Positions 34,664 to 47,474 of a DNA stretch of 64,000 bases are shown one piece after another. The position numbers and the translations under genes are program-made. Position 1 is the stretch's first letter. Each line of letters starts with the position of its first letter. Below the pieces are notes generated by a model. The model made no database searches. It was not told the DNA's origin and saw nothing but the letters and a program-made list of their open reading frames with translations. This DNA comes from Delphinus delphis. Its lineage: Eukaryota; Chordata; Mammalia; Artiodactyla; Delphinidae. The stretch spans positions 3,724,001 to 3,788,000 of the forward strand of contig NC_082689.1 of the NCBI RefSeq assembly GCF_949987515.2, written 5' to 3'.

Positions 34664-36500
34664 CTAGCATCTGGTCCCAGACTTCCTCTCAGCATTAGGT
34701 CTAAATCCTCTATGTTTTCAGTCTCACTAAGGAAAACAAAAACTTGGCATGTATTAAGTCCTTGACTTATGTGTGGCATTGCGTTGGTGAGGATTGGGTT
34801 CTAATTATCTTGCAAAAATCCGTAAATATAATAGATCCTATCTATGTGCCTCATTGAAGTCCAACACACTTTTTTTCCAGTGGGTTAATTCAACATAATC
34901 ACTTATTTCTCTAAGGCTGAGCATCAGATGAAACAGTTGATGATATAAAGGGGATACAGTTTGAAAAATATCTCACATTAACTTGCACGTCCCACTCAGT
35001 GCAGTGTCACTAAAGTAAACAGTTTAAGCTTAGGAATGACTTGTCATACAGGAGATTGAGACCAACTGAGGAGACAACAGCCTGGTGAATCCCACTCCAC
35101 AGTCAGGAGAGCATATGCCATTATGCTGTCACATGGAAGTGCAGACAGACTCACTGTGGAATTCTTTTTTTCATCTACCTGTTTTCATATAATCGTAATG
35201 GCTTAATTTAAATGTATATATGATTTAGCTCTGCCATCCTTGACTCAACTAATGTAATGGGAAGTCTCTGTTTATTTTGCCACAAATAAGTGCATATTTA
35301 AGAAAACTATTTTCACCGTATAATGACCTTGTAAATATCTAATAAAAATATCAGATTTTAAAAACAGGGCATCTGGTATTTTAAAAGATCTCAATAAATC
35401 GGTTGATTAAAATGTAGAGAAATGCTTCAAAGTACAGGGGGATAATGTCTACAGGCTGCACAGGAGCTAATTTTTATCCCAAGGGGTTTGTACTGCTGAG
35501 GAAAGCATTTCCTGATTCAGCCAGTTTTCCATAGCAATTGAAATTGAACCTGGATATTAAAGATAGAGGCAAGTTCCCTCAGAAACATGAGAGCAGGACA
35601 TAGTTGCTATTTGTGGCCTAAATAGGATGGGGTGAGTGTATATAATTTTATTACTAGAGAAAGAAGGGATGTCTGACTAGAGACATTGAGTTTTGGGAGC
35701 CTTCATGAACAATTCTGTTTAAGGGAAGCAAAGCTAGAATACAAAATGAATACATGGTACAGGCAAGATATAAAATGTATATAGGAATGTATATAGAAAA
35801 TGTATATAGAAAACAATATTTACCCAAGAGAAATAAAAACCAGGATAGTGACTATAGGTAAGAGGGTATACATCCAGCTCTTTTATATTTCATTTATATT
35901 GTAGGGAGAATCTTTCTCCTTTTATTTTTAAGATTGCCAATGATGAAATATGGAAAAGCGACTGGGGGGTTATTATTTTTTAAATTGACACCTTACTCAA
36001 TTCAAATTCAATTTTCATTCTTATCTTAATTTGTGGGAATAACCACATCTATAAATTATGGAACTGTTTATACTCAGTTTTAATATTTCTAATATTTTCA
36101 CTTTTTAATGTGAGTGACTAGAACACTCTGTGTGATATAAATTAGTGGTAAGAAGTGGCAATTTTGACTAATTCTTGAAGGTAAGAAAGGTTGCAGTGAT
36201 GGCCTCTCCTTTGTAAGCCCACCTACAGCTTTGAATGGTTCTCTGCATGCTGACAGCTTTCCACCTAAAGCACCTGTGCCCCACTTCTCTTCTGGAGGCT
36301 TCTGTCCATGCTCTGGGGGTTTGCTTGGCTATGTGTAGAACTAGCTCTGAAAGGTGGCAGGGGAGAGGTCTGCTAGGGATAGCCATGAAGAGATGGGGGA
36401 TGGGAGTGGGTGATAAGTGCCCTCTCCTCCTCAGTCTCTGCTAGGACAATTCTGAGGAGATCATTGTACTTGCATGTATTTACCTCTTCTTCTGTGATCA
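34664..36500. other. Unassigned AT-rich sequence
   Basis: No gene or clear repeat in about 1.8 kb. The part 34920-35620 looks like unique, non-repetitive DNA. GTATATAGAAAATG-like short direct repeats occur at 35776-35815. Confidence 0.45.
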
Positions 36501-36504
36501 TTAA

Positions 36505-36610
36505 ACATTTTATTTCTTTTTCTGGCCTTATTGCAATGGCCGAGAACGTCAATACAATTCTCAATAGGAGTGGTGAAAGTGGGCATCTTTGCCTGCTCTT
36601 CAAGGACTCT
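36505..36610 (-). mobile_element. L1 ORF2 fragment
   Basis: TTTATTTCTTTTTCTGGCCTTATTGCAATGGCC, then CAATACAATTCTCAATAGGAGTGGTGAAAGTGGGCATC, is a reversed L1 ORF2 segment. The same ORF2 segment is represented at 17540-17605. Confidence 0.8.
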
Positions 36611-36794
36611 TTGGTTTGTCCCTCCTTCACTGAAGCTTTTCCTGACCCCCTTCTATAGAATCCATCCTTGTTTAGCCTCAGCTTCCAGAGAGGGTAGTGA
36701 AGACCTCTGTCCCTGAGTACAATGGGTTTTATTTATTTTTTCACCGTGAACTTTTTTTCCACGTGTCTTTCCCTACTTGGACCGAGATCTTTTC

Positions 36795-36950
36795 CAGAGT
36801 ACAAGGAGACTGGCGGATTAGAAAGACAATGAACTGATCTAGATTCGAAACCCCCTTTATTACTTATTTCTATGTAGATCATTTAATGTCTGAGCTTCAT
36901 ATGTGTCTTTCATAAAACAAGGATAATAACACATGCGTTGAAGAATATTT
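36795..36950 (+). repeat. MIR fragment
   Basis: A diverged MIR in + orientation: ATCTAGATTCGAAACCCC, TAGATCATTTAATGTCTGAGC, CATAAAACAAGGATAATAACAC. Confidence 0.6.
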
Positions 36951-37194
36951 TGAAATCTTACCATCAAGGAAGTAAAGGATTGGGAGATGATCCCATCAGA
37001 CACAAAGGTCTAAGGATTTGTCATGGGAAGGGATGCTGGCCGAAGCTGCTGCTCTGTCATGGTGCCTGTGCTTTCATACCCAAAGCTGAAAACATGCGTG
37101 TGAAGAACAACGAAAACCCCAATCCTCGTTACCTCTCTGCCTCGCTGATCAGTCCCCTTCAGCCACACCAGCCTGCTCTTCTTCCTCAATGAAG

Positions 37195-37795
37195 ATGAAG
37201 CCAGGCTCACTGCTGCCTCAGGGCCTTTGTACGGGCTGTTCTTCCCGCCCAGAGTGCTCTTTCTTCCGCTATTTTTTTTTTTTTTTTTTTTTTTTGCGGT
37301 ACACGGGCCTCTCACTGTTGTGGCCTCTCCCATTGCGAAGCACAGGCTACGGACGCACAGGCTCAGCGGCCCTGGCTCACGGGCCCAGCCGCTCCACGGC
37401 ATGTGGGATCTTCCCAGACCGGGGCACGAACCCGTGTCCCCTGCATCGGCAGGTGGACTCTCAACCACTGCGCCACCAGGGAAGCCCTCTTCTGCTATAT
37501 TTGCAGGATGAGTCCCTTCACATCCTTCATGTCCTTGCTTAAGATAATTTAACCCTGCCCCTCCAACCTTTTATATCTCCATTTCTAACTAAAGTTTTTT
37601 CCGCCTTAATATTTTCTACTCATGATTTAATTAGAAGTCATTTAATGACTAATTTTTTTCTTTGTCCATCTCTACCCCAGAAAGAGGGTGCAAGGATTTC
37701 TGTTTTGTTCAGTGCTGTAACCCCAGAACCAAGAGTAGTGCCTGACACATAGTCAATCCTCATTAATGTTCGTAGAATGAATGAATGCAACTTTG
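37195..37795 (+). repeat. L2 3' region, split by a SINE
   Basis: The left part (TGCCTCAGGGCCTTTGTACGGGCTGTTCTTCC) and the right part (ATGTCCTTGCTTAAGATAA, CACATAGTCAATCCTCATTAATG, GAATGAATGAATG) are consecutive pieces of an L2 3' region in + orientation. They are separated by the CHR-2 SINE at 37273-37487. Confidence 0.8.
37273..37487 (-). mobile_element. CHR-2 type tRNA-derived SINE
   Basis: A poly(A) tail is seen as T24 (37272-37295), followed by a body like the other three CHR-2 copies. Target duplication TCTTCCGCTAT (37262-37272) and TCTTCTGCTAT (37488-37498) differ by one base. It interrupts an L2. Confidence 0.94.
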
Positions 37796-40499
37796 GGGCC
37801 CAACCATGGGCAAAGCCTGGACCAGAGAGAGGGTCATGCTGGTGGCAGTAGATGGGCGATCTCAGCTGTCAGTTGAGTGGCTTCTGCTCACAGTGATCAC
37901 GCGTGTGTGAAGGTGGAATAATAGACTCTGTGTATTTTTCCACTGAGCTTTGGGGCTCAAGCTTGAAGCTTCTTTGGACTGAATTTTGGAATAAATTAGG
38001 GGTGGGAAGGGTGTACTGTTTTCAATAGGGAAGATGATAATCTGAGCAGTTAATTGGAAACACAAAGGAAAAAGGCCATGTCTGTATCTTGAGAAAGTGG
38101 GGCAGGTTGCACCAGTTTCATTCCTCTCCCTGTGTGGATGCCCGTCAGTGCTCAATACAATACCAGGTACGCAGAACTACTTCCTAATGAAGAATGACTG
38201 ATTGAGAAGGTTCGGTGTGCAATTCATTATATTGTTTGACCATGGATGACAATAGCCTTGCATTTCCTCTACTTCTCAGCATTTGGATCCAATTCCACTG
38301 ACACGCTACAGATTTTAATCAGCACACGATTCAAATTATCTGCATCTCATGTGCCTACAGAGTAAGATTCATTCCTTAGAGACATCCTTGATTAACTCTC
38401 ACAGTTGGCCCGGAAGCAGTGTCCTTAACTTGGTCTTAGGCGTCACTCATTCCTGCAGAGACTCTTCAACCCCTTTTCACTGCTCTGCCCAATACATGAC
38501 TGCCTGCCTTTTTCTTATAGTCTAAAAATATCCCCCGCCCCGAAGTTATCATTTTATTGTTTTTCTAAGAGAAAAGACTGTATTTAATGATTTAGTCTGA
38601 GTCAGAGAAAAGAGGGTCAAAAATGGTGGTGAGGACTGTTTACCCTTCTCTGGAAGGAGCCATCCTATCCTAAAACTCAGCAAGCGTTTTCCTGGGGTAC
38701 ACTTTCGGGACAGTGCCATCCAAGGGCACCCCCCCATCACCACAAGGTGTTTGTTCTCGTGGGACGTACTGAGAAATTCCCTCCGTGCCAGCACCATCTC
38801 TGGTGCCAGATACTCTAGTGTCTGCGATTTGTGTTTAGGAACTAGGAACGCACAATCTCGCTATCACGGTGCCCTGTCCTTCCTGGGTTGTGTGAGGTTG
38901 GCACACGCGGATTCCTCAGCTGCTCACACGGGGGTATGTCTATGGAGGGCTCAGAGATCAGTTAAGAAGGCAGATGAGAGCCTTTGCCAAGGGGAGACGG
39001 GGACACGAGGGAGACCGGGCCTGCAGCCAGCCTACTGTCCTGAGAACGAGCGGTCGGGAGGATCTCTGCTCTCTCCCATCTCTGTGTCAGCTCTGCGATG
39101 GGGCCACTAGAATAACAAAGACAAACCATCTCCAGGCTGTACGCTAAGATTTTTCCAGTCCCATAAAATCAAAAGCCGCAGATGACATTAGATTTGGAGC
39201 CTGTACGTGCCCGCTAATCAAAGCCATGTGCATGTGGAGCGTGATTGCAACGGAAAAAAACCCCAAAAAACAGCTTCCAATTTGTTTGCAAAGATGCATG
39301 CACGGCAACATGCATAGTGATGCAGATCCTACTGAGATGGCTGAGGGGACGTTCAGAGTGTGTGGTGGGGACAACCCAGCTGTGAGCACACATGCATTTT
39401 ATTGATCTCATCAGCATATATTTGCAGTTTTCAGAGATCATTTCCTCTTTCTTTTGGAGGGGGAGTGTTATAAGAACTGCCTCTGATGTTTCTCTGATTT
39501 GGTCTTGTCTCTATCCTAACAAAGCATAAAGCCCAAAACCTCTAGACCGGAGTCTTCAGATTTTTCTGAGGGTGGAAGCAGCCAAACATTATATTGAAGC
39601 ATATACTGTGTCAGGGAGCAGAGCAGTGCTTCCTGTTCAGGTCACTGTAAACTCCCTGCTGACTGTCTCTGCACCCAGGGACATATTATGATGCTCTGAC
39701 TGCCTTCCTTGGGTTGCCCGTGGTATTCACAGGCCATATATCACACCAAACAAGGGGGTTCTTTCCAAGTTGCAGACTTTATTTTGCAAGCACTCCTGGA
39801 AAGAACTCTACTACAAGTTTCAATAACATAAAGAAGTCTGTAGCCTCACTGAACTCACTCACAGAGGAAGTAGGGATGGTCTGTGTGGTGAGGAAGAGCT
39901 AGTTCCCTGATGCCAGGTGGACCATTCCATGATGTGGGTATTTAGTTAGGTGTTGCCAGAATCTGCTAAGGATGAGACATGCTCCACATAATACCATGAA
40001 AATCCAAAACGCACCATGTGCCCTTGATCCAAATGTTCCCCAGCAAACGTGCAGTGTGCAAGCCCTGTTGTCTGAATCTCTGTCCCTTCCTACCTCCTCT
40101 TTCCTCTCATTTAGGAAAGATGTCTTTCTCCCAAAGAGTCTCATTATACGTGTTTATGGTCCTTCACACATTAGTTAGAATGTTAAATTCTAGAAATTGT
40201 TAGAATATGTTAGTGGTACAATATATGTTGATTGTATGTCATTGGATGAATGAAACTATCTCTCTTTTTCTCCCAGATAATGAGTCTGAGAAAGAGATTA
40301 TTTAAGGCTCATGAATGCAGTTCCACAGGCAAGTTGCAAGGAGTTTCATCCGGACTTGAGTGTGCCAGCTCCATCCTTGTGGGACGTACTGGGTCTGGGT
40401 GTGCCATGATCATAGCACTGATGCCACATCATGATGGACAGCGACTTTCCCATTCAGTAACCTCATTCTGAAGCCTGAGGTCCTACAACTCACAGGTAC
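37796..40499. other. Unassigned sequence
   Basis: No gene recognised in 2.7 kb. A 119-codon frame at 38751-39110 lies in the GC-richer part with several CpG, and shows no domain I recognise. Confidence 0.4.
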
Positions 40500-40515
40500 C
40501 ATCATCCATTTTTCT

Positions 40516-40713
40516 TTTTTCAGTTTTATTGGAGTATAGCTGATTTACAATGCTGTGTTAGTTTCAGGTGTACAGCAAAGTGATTCATTTATACATATAC
40601 ATATATTCATTCTTTTTCAGGTCTTCTCATATAGTTCATTAAAGAATATTGAGTAGAGTTCCCTGTGCTAGACAGTAGGTACTTGCTGGTTACCTATCTT
40701 ACATCTAGTAGTG
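40516..40713 (-). mobile_element. L1 3' end, 5'-truncated
   Basis: After a short T-rich tail, ATTGGAGTATAGCTGATTTACAATGCTGTGTTAG and TTCCCTGTGCTAGACAGTAGG are the reversed cetartiodactyl L1 3'UTR. A perfect 16-bp target duplication CATCATCCATTTTTCT sits at 40500-40515 and 40714-40729. Confidence 0.93.
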
Positions 40714-40744
40714 CATCATCCATTTTTCTACTGGACTATAATGA

Positions 40745-40925
40745 CACACTTCCATGAGTGTGCATACAACATTTTATAAAAATGGGGCAGATTTTACATG
40801 CTGTTTTGTGACCCTTTTAATTCAAATGAATATTTCACAAACATCTCTCCATGTGAAAAGTGTGCTTCAACTCCGACATGTCCAAAGACCACCCTCAATC
40901 CACCATGTGGCTGCATCGTTCATTT
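40745..40925 (-). mobile_element. Decayed L1M 3'UTR-like fragment
   Basis: TTTGTGACCCTTTTAATTCAAATG, then CTCTCCATGTGAAAAGTG and CCATGTGGCTGCATC, resemble a reversed old L1 3'UTR. Weak. Confidence 0.4.
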
Positions 40926-41227
40926 GTTTAAGCTGAAATAGATTTGCAGACAGCTCACAGAGATGAAGGATCAAGACCTCTCTCTCCACCAATCTTCAAA
41001 AGCCCTGTTCTTACTTCTGTATTCCTAATTTTATACTGCTTTTCTTAAATAAGGCTCCCTGAAATGCATGAACTTCATGTCCTGCAAAAGGGTTTTTAGG
41101 GCCATCTTATATTTATCTGTACCTTTACTTCCCTTTCATTCCTTACCCTTTTTTGCTCCCCTTCCTTCAGGAAGCAAGCATCTGGCAATCTTGACAGGTC
41201 ATCACAGGAACACTTTGAAAGCCCATC

Positions 41228-41595
41228 TGCTACGGACTGAGTGTTTGAGTCCCCCCACAAAATTCATATGTTGAAATCCTAACCCCCAAGGTAATGATTT
41301 TGGGAGGTGGGGACTTTGGGGTGATTAGGTCATGAGGGTGGGGCCCTTATGAATGGGATTAGTGCCCTTATAAAAGAGACCCCAGAGAGCTCCTCATTCC
41401 TTCTACCCTATGAGGAAACAGCTAAAAGATGGCCATCTATGAACCAGGAAGAGGACACTTACCAGACACCAAATCTGCCTGCACCTCAATCTTGGACTTC
41501 CAGCCTCCAAAACTGTGAGAGATAAATGTTTACTATTTAAGGCCCCCCACCCAGTTGGTGGTATTTTTGTTACAGCAGCTGAAACAGACTAAGAC
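41228..41595 (+). mobile_element. ERVL-MaLR LTR (MLT1/MST type)
   Basis: An almost full-length LTR from TGCTACGGACTGAGTGTTTG to AGCAGCTGAAACAGACTAAGAC. Typical blocks are present: CCACAAAATTCATATGTTGAAATCC, GATTAGGTCATGAGGGTGGG, CCTTATAAAAGAGACCCCAGAGAGC and CCAAAACTGTGAGAGATAAATG. No internal retroviral sequence follows, so this is a solitary LTR. The polyadenylation signal is GATAAA instead of AATAAA. Confidence 0.85.
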
Positions 41596-41664
41596 CCTAT
41601 CTTTAGTCAAATACTCTTTAAATACAAGGAGACAAGCAGCGCCCATAGAGGGAGAGTCCAGGAC

Positions 41665-41839
41665 CCGTGGTTCTTGACCCTAACTCCACTTGAGTGTCAC
41701 CGGGGAGCTTTCAAAAATGTCATCCCCAGGCCATGCCTCAGACCGAGTGAACTAGAAACGCTGGCAGTGCAGCCCACACCTCAGCCTTTTTAAAACTCCC
41801 CAGATGATTCCAATGGGAAACCAAGGTTGAGAACCATCT
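41665..41839. mobile_element. MER5A-type hAT-Charlie element
   Basis: Inverted termini CGTGGTTCTTGACC and GGTTGAGAACCA bracket a 175-bp palindromic body with GGGGAGCTTTCAAAAATG at the left and AAACTCCCCAGATGATTCCAATG at the right. This is the structure of the non-autonomous MER5 element. The 8-bp target duplication is no longer clear. Confidence 0.85.
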
Positions 41840-44050
41840 CTAGCTGAGGCTCCTCCAGCAGCAGGGGAGATGGTGCTCAAAGCCAAGCCACGAGACACTG
41901 TCCCAGGACGGGGCAAGAAGGCACAAAAGTCACAGTCCCAGCCCTGAATAATTCCCTTCTAAGGCTTTCCAAAGCCTTTTAAAAGGAAACCAAAGGAGCA
42001 GCTTTGTGGCTGTGGGAAGAAGAGGCACCAACAAAGATTTTCCTTTGGATAAGTCACGGACATGGACCACAATCTCCTGTGTTTTGTTGTAAAGCTTAGG
42101 ATTCTGCTAGGTGCGATCACTGGTTCTTAACAAGGAAGACATCCATATTCGGGCTTTGGAGTTGCAGCGTCTAGCCAAACTCAGAAAGCTCCACAATTCA
42201 AATAGATTTCCCTTTAAAATAACATGAAAACTTCTCCCTCTCCACCCAGACTTATGGGTTTCTAACCCTTTGGTGCAACCAATTATCAGCACAGCTGCTG
42301 ATTTGTTTCAATCCCCGTTGGGTTGGAAGCTGCTTGCTTGGCTGCCATTCTTGATCTTTCTGGGAGGACAGTGGTGAAGCCTTGAGGCTGGGCAAGGTCT
42401 GTGGGGCGAGTCCCTCCCTCCGGACGCTGTGTCATAATTGCCTGTAAGAATACTAATTTGGGGCTGGCAGAAGTCCTGTGCTCTAGAAATCAGATATGTT
42501 ACTCAACTCTTTGATTTATTTTAGGATCATTAAAAATTAAATGAGGGAAAAAGAAGCAAAATAACATAGAATTCTTCTTGAAAGAATGAAAATCCCCTAG
42601 GTATGCTTTTTGACTTTTAGAGTAGAAGGCAGGACTGGGTTTTCCATCTCTGGGGACCATCTGTGGGTCTCAGCAACACGGCTAAGGAGGGGACCACAGG
42701 CAAGCAGAGAGGAAAAGCTTTGAGTTACAAGGGTTTTAACGCTGGTCTCCCAGATAGGTGGGAGCAGACAGGCCAACCGTGGAAGAACAGGCCTGTTTTC
42801 CTCAAAGCTCCATAGGAATTGAAAGCATATGTGATAGTGATTACTTTTCAGCGCTGTGGGTTTGGTGATTTTTCCAGTGGGAGAGCTAGTTTGTGGTGGA
42901 TTCTGTTAGCAATGAATTAGGATTTAGGAACCAGGAAGAGGTGAGGTTTGACATCAGATAGTTTGGTCATGTGAGTGCAAAGTTTCAGGAACCATCGAAG
43001 TGAGGCTTTTCATAAGAATTTTCCACTGCCTTTGGAGGCAACTTGAGATTCTTGCTAAAGAAAAGAGAAAGTTAGTCTAATGATGCCAGATGGTGATAGG
43101 GGGCTTCCTTTTGTCATGTAAATTCCAAGTTTCCTAAGGGCTGCACAGGACAGCTGCTGTTTCTTCCCCCTAAGTCCCAGAGAACTGTATAGCTTCACAG
43201 AACTTTCTTTGCAGTTCTGGGACCTCTCCCACGCCCTCAGTTATATACACAAACCCCTTTTTTGTGGAATACTTCATTTCCTGGCAAGTGGCTGAGCCAG
43301 CAGAGCTACAGGTCCAGATGTTACCCAGCGCTTGCAAGAGTGGACTCAAAATTCACAACACCTGTACTGAACACTCCTGGCCAGGCCCCCAACCTGGGGA
43401 TATGCGTCTTCACAATGTACATGTGACACCGGTGTGGCTGGAGACCGACCACAGCCTGTGTGTCTTTAAGTTTCCTTCCTGACACAGAAACTCCACCCTA
43501 GGAGGGAGTTACTGCTTTACTGCTGCCTCTGACCTTTTGTTCCTCCAGTGCCTTTCATGTGTCTTATATCAAGTATGTCGCCCTCCTGATGAGAGGCCCT
43601 CCCTCCAGATGTATCAGAGCAAGGAAATGAATCCACATGGAATGCTCCGCACAGACCAGAGCCTGCAGAGAGTTCCAGAACCTGGACCACTGCGACAGGT
43701 TTATGATTGCAAAAACAAAGCAAGGAAATGGATCCAGCGGGCATACCGAATTCCCCGAATACCTGGGATATTGCCCCCAAATTTCCAGCTGCGGTCAGTT
43801 TCTCCTCACTGACTGAGTGCAACCTGACCTGCCCCAGGGACAAAGCAAAACCTTGCCTGGTCCTCCTGGGTCACTGCAGCGCCGGGGCTCAGAATTCATT
43901 ATACATCTAATGCAGCTGTATGGAGGGAGTGGTCTGCAGCAAGTCCAGAAACTGCTCTCCCTGACCTTGGGTGCTTGGTGGGCTGTTAGAAATTTAGATC
44001 TGCAGCTCAATACAGAGACCAAGGGTGAAGGTATGGATTCTGAGTTTGAG
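41840..44050. other. Unassigned sequence
   Basis: No gene or family recognised in 2.2 kb. Overlapping frames near 43517-44022 on both strands show no known motif. Confidence 0.4.
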
Positions 44051-44054
44051 GTAA

Positions 44055-44544
44055 ACTGGAAAATAGCTCCCGAAAGATATCCATGTCCTAATCCCTGGGA
44101 CCTGTGAATGTTAGTTTATGTACAAAAAACAAAAACAAAACACAGGGTCTTTGCAGATGTGATTAAATTAAGGACCTTGAAGTAGAGAGATTATCCTGGA
44201 TTATGTAGGTGGGCCCTAGTTGCAATCACATGCATCCTTATAAGAGGGGGGTAGAGGGAGATTTGACGCACTGAAGGGAAGGCACTGGATCACAGGGGCA
44301 GAGTTTGGAGGGATGTGGCCCCAAGCCAAGGACTGCGGCAGTCACCAGAATCTGGAAGATGCGAGGAATGGGTTCCCCCTGAGCCCCCAGAGGGAGTGGG
44401 ATCTGCCAACACCTTGATCTCAGCCCAGGGACACTGATTTGGGACTTCTGGCCTCCAGACCTATAAGAGAATAAACGCATTATTCTAAGACACCAAGTGT
44501 GTGGTAACTTGTCACGGCAGCAATAGCAGCACAGGACACTACTA
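44055..44544 (+). mobile_element. MLT1-type MaLR LTR
   Basis: Blocks in order: GATATCCATGTCCTAATCCCTGGGACCTGTGAATGTTA, GGTCTTTGCAGATGTGATTAAATTAAGGACCTTGA, GATTATCCTGGATTATGTAGG, ACCTATAAGAGAATAAACGC and TGTGGTAACTTGTCACGGCAGCAATAG. A solitary LTR with a preserved AATAAA. A short AAAACAAAAAC insertion lies at about 44126-44142. Confidence 0.87.
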
Positions 44545-47085
44545 ACCCCAGGGGCAGAGGGAACAGGTCCGGGGTGGGGTCTTGGAGACCACTTGCATTT
44601 AAGGAGGTGGTGGTGTGGACAGAGGATAAAAAATCAGTGTCAAAAACTAGACGTCAAGCAGGAGTAACACTGAGCTCTCCGCCCCCAGGATCCAGCCCAA
44701 GTCGGGCGTCTCTACTGTGGGATTCCCCTCCCGATGTTCCCAGCAACCTAGTGACGTGGCATCTGGAATCACCTGGCTCTATCTCAACCCAGACGTGTGT
44801 ATTTGGTGAGGTGCATACCCTCCCCCATCTATGAAGATGCTGATACTAATAGCTCTCTTTATTAGTAGCTAGGTGAATGGCTAAAAGCATTTAAGGAAAA
44901 CTACCTCTTCCTCAATCCTGTGGGGCTGCAGTGAAGTGATTAGTGCTAAAGGCCTGATCTTTAGGAGCAGGAGGGATGGCCGGGAAGTGGTCTTCGGAAG
45001 AGGAATCACCAATGACACTTCACCTACAACACAGAAAAATTCTACCCATCCTTCCACCCGACCCATCCGAATTCAACCCAGGCCTCTGCCTTGGAGTTGG
45101 GAAGTGGAATCAAGTGACCCTGAAAAGACCTCTGTGGTCCTATTTCTTCCTGACTGAGCTAGCATTTCTCACTAGGCCATTCATTACATGTGCCTCTGGT
45201 GGATGCTGCCTGCAAGAGGAACTGGGTTAGGTAAGGCATTTCTTTATAGCTCTCAGGCTTTATACAGCAAGATACAGTTTACCATGCATTGGTGGCATGG
45301 CAAGAAAAGATGGATGTGAGGGGTAAGACCCAGATGAGAATTTCAGGCAACCCATGGAAAAGACTTCACTGGTCTTTGGATATCTCAGAAGTGGACGGGG
45401 TCCAGGACTGTGCATGGGGCTGTTGGATCTGTTGTATGGGCTTCACGTCTGAGGTCTGTGAGCTAAGAGCATCACACCAAATCCCAGAGATTCATGGCAG
45501 ATTCGTGGAAGATTGCTTTTCCTTGTTTCAAGGCAATGACGTCTGAGTCTGCTGTCTCTTAACTCTCTCTCTTCCCTGAACCTCAGACACCTCATCTTTG
45601 TTCCTTTGTTCCCTAGTGCTGAGTTTCTTGGGAGCCTTCAGCAAAGGAGCTGAGAAAATGTCTGATTCCCAGAGTTAATGGGATAACCTATACTGTCCTC
45701 AGAAGACTACTCAGCCCTTAATTCATAGGCCAACAATATAAATACTTCCATTCCCTGGGCTGAGAATCTTCAAAAGCAGAAATAGTTATCCCTTAGGTCA
45801 GCAGTCCTTAGCTTGTGGTTGCAACCCCCAGTGGGAAGATCTAGTCACTGGCAGAGTTGGGAGGTGGGTGAAAAATTAAGAAGGAATGTCCTGTGTGAGG
45901 ACTGTCAAAGCTCTGCAGGGACCAAGGCATCCATGGGATTCAGAGTCTGAGTCATTCCAGGGGCAGTGACAACAGCTGAACGTACGTGGCCAAGAGGCAT
46001 CGAATCGGGTGACTCAACCTCAGGGCCTCCCACTGCTTCCTGGCTATGCGGGCACCCACACACAGGACAGAGTCAAGACGGGACCACCAAATTGTATTTC
46101 CCACAGCTCAAAGAAAGTACCCATGGTTTCAGAATGAGTCAGAGCAGGACAAGATGAGTGAGTGTTTTCTGATGACTTTTTTTTTAAATTCCAAAAAAGT
46201 TGAATGCTTGAAAGTTGTGAGCTCAGGCTTAGCCAAAGTAACCCAGATAAGTAAGAAATGGAAAAGTTGTAACTGCATTTCAAAGTTAATTTTAGTCCCC
46301 TACCTCAAGTAAGCCTTGAGTATAACAGCTTTGAGAGGCCTATGCAGAGAAGCAGACCATAGAATTTTCTAGGAACTTGAAACTTGTGATCATTGATGCT
46401 GCAGGAAGAACAATGCTTCCACTGAAACAGGCTTGTCAGTCATCCTAGAGTCCCCAGGTCCCACCACCTCACTGGCAGTGAGTGTCCTCTATAGGGAAGG
46501 AGACTGGGATCCCGGACCACTGGTCGCTCCAAGCCTCCATAAAGAGGCTCTCGGAGCTCCTCAGGCCTCAGTGCAGTCAGCTCAGTTCTCTGGATTTCTC
46601 TCACTGAGTCTTACCCCCAAATGTGTGGAAAAGAAGAGAAAAAGGAAAGTGATTCACTAGGAAAGGGACTCATCCGATCTCTGCTTCTCCTCCCCTCCCC
46701 TTCCTCCTGGGTCTCATGTCACCTCCACGTGGAAGAGAATGTTTCCCAGTGCCAGGCTGGCCAGAAGCTGGTGCTCAATGGTGAGACAAGCTGGGCAGCT
46801 GGAAACACCGAGATGGTGAAATGATCCGAGGGGATCTGTGTGAGGCATGCAGAGCACTGACGGCAGAGTCTGAAGCTACTCTGGGCTCAGGTGCAAAAAG
46901 CTCCCACCTCTGCTGGGGGTCGGGAGGGGGAGGGGTAGAGGGGGCCTGGTATTTGCCACCCTGACCTGTGTGATTCTTGCTCAAGCCCAAGTCTCCCAAC
47001 CAGCAGTATTTTGTTGATGAATGCTTGTTTACTTTTCTCTGTGTCCTCAGAGACTTAAGACAGAGGCTACCGTAGTTCTGACATC
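44545..47085. other. Unassigned sequence
   Basis: No gene recognised in 2.5 kb. Several short frames on both strands overlap and lack motifs. Confidence 0.4.
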
Positions 47086-47089
47086 ACTC

Positions 47090-47260
47090 CCATATACCCA
47101 GATATTTGTGGAGTACCTGTTATTACCTGCCAGGTATGGTTCTAGGCACTGAGGAAACAGCAGCAAAAAAAGACCAAAAATAAACAGTAAAAAACAAGCA
47201 AAAAACTCTTCAGAATCCTGTCATTATAGACCTTAGATCGTAGTCAGAAAAGACCAATTA
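47090..47260 (-). repeat. L2 3'-end fragment
   Basis: TGGAGTACCTGTTATTACCTGCCAGG, then TTCTAGGCACTGAGGAAACAGCAGC, is the reversed L2 terminus. Confidence 0.75.
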
Positions 47261-47474
47261 AAAAAATTACCATGATGAAGAAGTCAATTTCATCCCTGTC
47301 TCCCTGTCTGTGTAAAACATCACACAGGTCCTTTGGACCTTCCTCACGTCATTTGCAGATAAATCAAGTTGTCGTTGGGTGGGGTTCCTTCCATTCCCTG
47401 CATTTGATTTAGGACTCGTTCCTTGTCTGAATCCAGCTCATGTTGGGAAAAGGACACAGGTGCACCTCTAACAA

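Noticed and set aside
34256..34765. A 169-codon His/Thr-rich frame and its Cys/Val-rich antisense partner
   Set aside because: Both come from the CA/CG microsatellite, which contains no stops in those phases.
2698..37487. Functional tRNA genes in the SINE bodies
   Set aside because: Pol III A and B boxes are present, but the sequences do not fold as complete tRNAs and are followed by SINE-specific bodies and A tails.
2698..37487. Strand bias: all four CHR-2 copies lie on the minus strand
   Set aside because: Four of four in one direction happens by chance one time in eight, and the other CHR copies are mixed, so this is not significant.
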